Assembly: GCA_016490735.1 (NCBI GenBank)
Contig: JAEMWC010000376.1
Coordinates: forward strand, 197,501 to 261,500
Reading direction: 5' to 3'
DNA: 64,000 bases
From: Pachyseris speciosa
Taxonomy: Eukaryota > Cnidaria > Anthozoa > Scleractinia > Pachyseridae
Made by a program: the position numbers and the translations under genes. The notes under the pieces were generated by a model. It did not search any database, was not told the origin of the DNA, and worked only from the letters and a program-made list of their open reading frames with translations. Shown here in pieces: positions 61,600 through 64,000 of the stretch. Every line of letters begins with the position of its first letter. Positions within the stretch are counted from its first letter, which is position 1.

Positions 61600-63390
61600 C
61601 ATTTAGGGCCTGGCCCATTCTTACCTGGACAACTTTTTGGGACGTTGCTTGTAGGGTCAAGGTTGGTCATCAGTTCTGTTGGCTCCTTTAGGGTAGTTTC
61701 CTGTTAAACACCAATGGTAGGTGCATTTATGGGACAAGAATGTGGTACTGTTAGGCTTGATTCCGTTGGTGCTGCTCCTGTGTAGAACTGGTCTGCACTG
61801 TCTCGGCCTTGGTAATTCCACTACTGATTGTGATGAACTACTTTGGACCTGGACCACAGACTCCACTGAATGCGATACATAACGTCATTGAACTGTGCAT
61901 GTGGTCCTTTCTGATGTCTGGCCAATTTGGGAGAAATCCCTTTGTTCTCTGTGAGTTGTACAGCCATACCCAATCTCATAGCATCTTCTCATCTCTTCAT
62001 CTGCTCACTGGAATACAGGAAGTGAGTGCAATCAAAGTCATGCACTATTGCTATTCGATGTCCCTGCTGTTGTGCATACTTGGTGTGAGACTGAAAGCTT
62101 GCTTCCTCCTGGGGTCCGCTTCAGTTGAGGGGCACACGCATCTCTCTACCTAACATCAGTGTAGAGGGAGTGTCGTTGGTGGTCTCATGAACTGCAGTTC
62201 TGTCGGACATCAACAATAATGGGAAATGCCTATCCCAATCCTTCTGCTTAGGGTCAACGAAACTGGAGAGCTGGGTTTTGATGGCACACTGTAGCATTCA
62301 ACAATTCCATAGTACTTGTCTTTTAAATTCCCAAGATCTTATAAACTGAACACCAAAGAGGGAGGATTCAAAATTATGCCCTTGATCTGATTGCACTTCA
62401 AGAGCATTGGTGACTGTGGCTGCTCCATGTAAGGATGGGGATAGCCTTCTGGCCACTTCAGGGAGTAGTCCATTGCTATGAGCAAGTACATATTGCCATC
62501 AGGATACTCACACAGTGGTCCTAGAATATCAATAGCCAGATGTTCTATTAAAGCACCCACTGTATATAAGGGTAGCAGTGCTTGGGGTCTTGCCCACAGG
62601 TCACAGGACCTACACTGCTCTTCTACATCTCACCTGCAGCCAACCCAGTAGAACCTGGAGCTGACTTTCCTGAGTGTCCTGCTTATCTCAAGGTGGCCAC
62701 CCATGACAGTATCATGGAGTTGCCAAAATACATCTGGTATAAGTGATTTGGGAAACACCAATTGCAAAACTGTGGGTTGGCTGCCCGTGGTTTCCCAAGG
62801 CCTACAGAACACATCATTGGTCAGGAACAGTGAGTCCCACTGAGCCCAGCAAGCCTTTGTGGTTGGACTACTAAATGAGACTGTTTTCCAGGATGACCAT
62901 TCTTTAAATAACTTCCAAGGGATGATGGGGCCAATTGCTCTATTTCCAGGTTGTGCTCCCACTTAATCCTTCTCTGACCTCTCTTTCTTTCCTAACAGTG
63001 GTACAGCTAACTTAGGGTTCTTGTCACTGCAATTTCCTTCTTCACTATGGTGTTCACTGTGGCAATTGGGTGTTGCTTCCCTTTGTGTGATATGCACAAT
63101 GTCTCCTAACTGTTTATCAATGTCTTCCTGGCATTATCAGGTTCTGCAGCCAGTAGAAAAGCATGGCCTGTGAGGTGAGGTATCTACATTCTTATGGCCC
63201 CTTCCTGAGTGATGTTCAACAGTAACAATTGTCTTGCTGCAATTTCTCCAGTCAAGAGGTGAACTTACCATCAGGATTTTGGAATCTAAACAGCCATCGC
63301 AGGGCAGAGTGATCCGTTTGAACTGGAAACTTTCTCTCATAGATATTGAATTGTCTTTACAACAGCCAACGTTCCTGGCGGGTAGCACAG
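61600..63390 (-). pseudogene. Ty3/gypsy pol remnant (RNase H to integrase)
   Basis: On minus, in shifting frames: an RNase H end (SLRWLFRFQNPDGKFTSWLE near 63240-63300), the integrase zinc-binding domain (LHDTVMGGHLEISRTLRK, then EEQCRSCDLWA), and the integrase core start (IEHLAIDILGPLCEYPDGN, YLLIAMDYSLKWPEG, about 62560-62440). After this, only short blocks remain. Many stops and frameshifts; no LTRs found. It is a different copy from the fragment at 28.4-29.0 kb. Confidence 0.75.
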
Positions 63391-64000
63391 TAGTTTCTTT
63401 CTGGCACTCTCAAGCACAGCTGAAGTATGTAACAAGAGGCTGCAATTAGCCTAAATGCGGGCTTGCAAAAAACAGTATTGTATCCCTAATTTAGCGCTAA
63501 ACAAAAGAATAGAGAGAAGTCTGTCTTTCTTACATCAGACGCACTGCGCTTAGCTTGTGTTGGAGTCTATTTCTTTAGACCCCTATCAACATATAGGCTC
63601 TAAAATTACAAAATTGCTTCACAGCTCAACCATTGAGAACAATAATTATAACGCTAAATATTTCTAAAAGAAGAAGAAAAAGAGAAACAAAAAAAAAAGC
63701 CCGTGATACATGTGTCAGAGGAAGGACAATGACTTCTAGGCCACAGAGGTTCATCGTAATGTAATATGATAAAAATAGTGTATTGATTCCAAAACAGCTA
63801 ATTAAGCACACTTGTTTTCGCTTTGATGGATAATTGTTTCAGAAAGATGTAGGATTTTTTTGCATAAATGTTAATGGAGTCTTGGTGAAATGTGAGGAGA
63901 AAAATAATCAGCAGAGTGAAACTGTTTACAAATACTTCAATCCAGGCTCATTTGAAACATGAGAAAGGAACGTTTCTGCGGTCAGTTTCAAGTCATGCAA
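63391..64000. other. Window end, nothing recognised
   Basis: AT-rich sequence with A-rich runs at 63665-63700. No PRKDC exon or repeat boundary could be identified. Confidence 0.35.

Overview
The window is animal nuclear DNA. Host genes are split by phase-consistent GT-AG introns, and most of the remaining sequence is transposon-derived. The three recognisable host genes are SRP68, TOM22 and DNA-PKcs. Together with the mix of BEL/Pao, DIRS, Penelope-like, CR1/L2-like LINEs, tRNA-headed SINEs and many foldback MITEs, this suggests a cnidarian, probably an anthozoan such as a stony coral. That assignment is inference from gene and repeat style; species cannot be read from the sequence.

Layout. 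1-1.25 kb: start of a BEL/Pao retrotransposon on the minus strand (LTR, primer-binding site, open gag). 2.4-10.4 kb: SRP68 on plus, ten exons, with its 5' exon(s) outside the window and a THAP-carrying DNA transposon in one intron. 11-13.6 kb: degenerate LINE split by a SINE. 14-23 kb: repeat belt holding a MITE, several palindromic elements (one 0.8 kb nested palindrome), one unrecognised intronless gene (15.5-16.4 kb, minus) and a broken Penelope-like element. 24.3-26.1 kb: TOM22 on minus. 26.36-59.77 kb: the 5' part of the DNA-PKcs (PRKDC) gene on plus, head-to-head with TOM22 across 259 bp.

The PRKDC introns are packed with mobile DNA: a Mutator-like MITE, Ty3/gypsy fragments, a minisatellite, an intact 1021-residue LINE, two identical foldbacks, a Rep-like gene (HUH plus SF3 helicase) with one in-frame stop, a Tc1-like transposase abutting a LINE, a tRNA-like array inserted as one block, a foldback with minisatellite arms, and a DIRS-type tyrosine-recombinase element. 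60-63.4 kb: a Penelope-like element in inverted arrangement and a Ty3/gypsy pol remnant.

The host genes do not form a pathway. SRP68 acts in co-translational targeting to the ER, TOM22 in mitochondrial protein import, and DNA-PKcs in double-strand-break repair. The most unusual items are the Rep-like gene, the nested and minisatellite-armed palindromes with clear target-site duplications, and the tRNA-like array.
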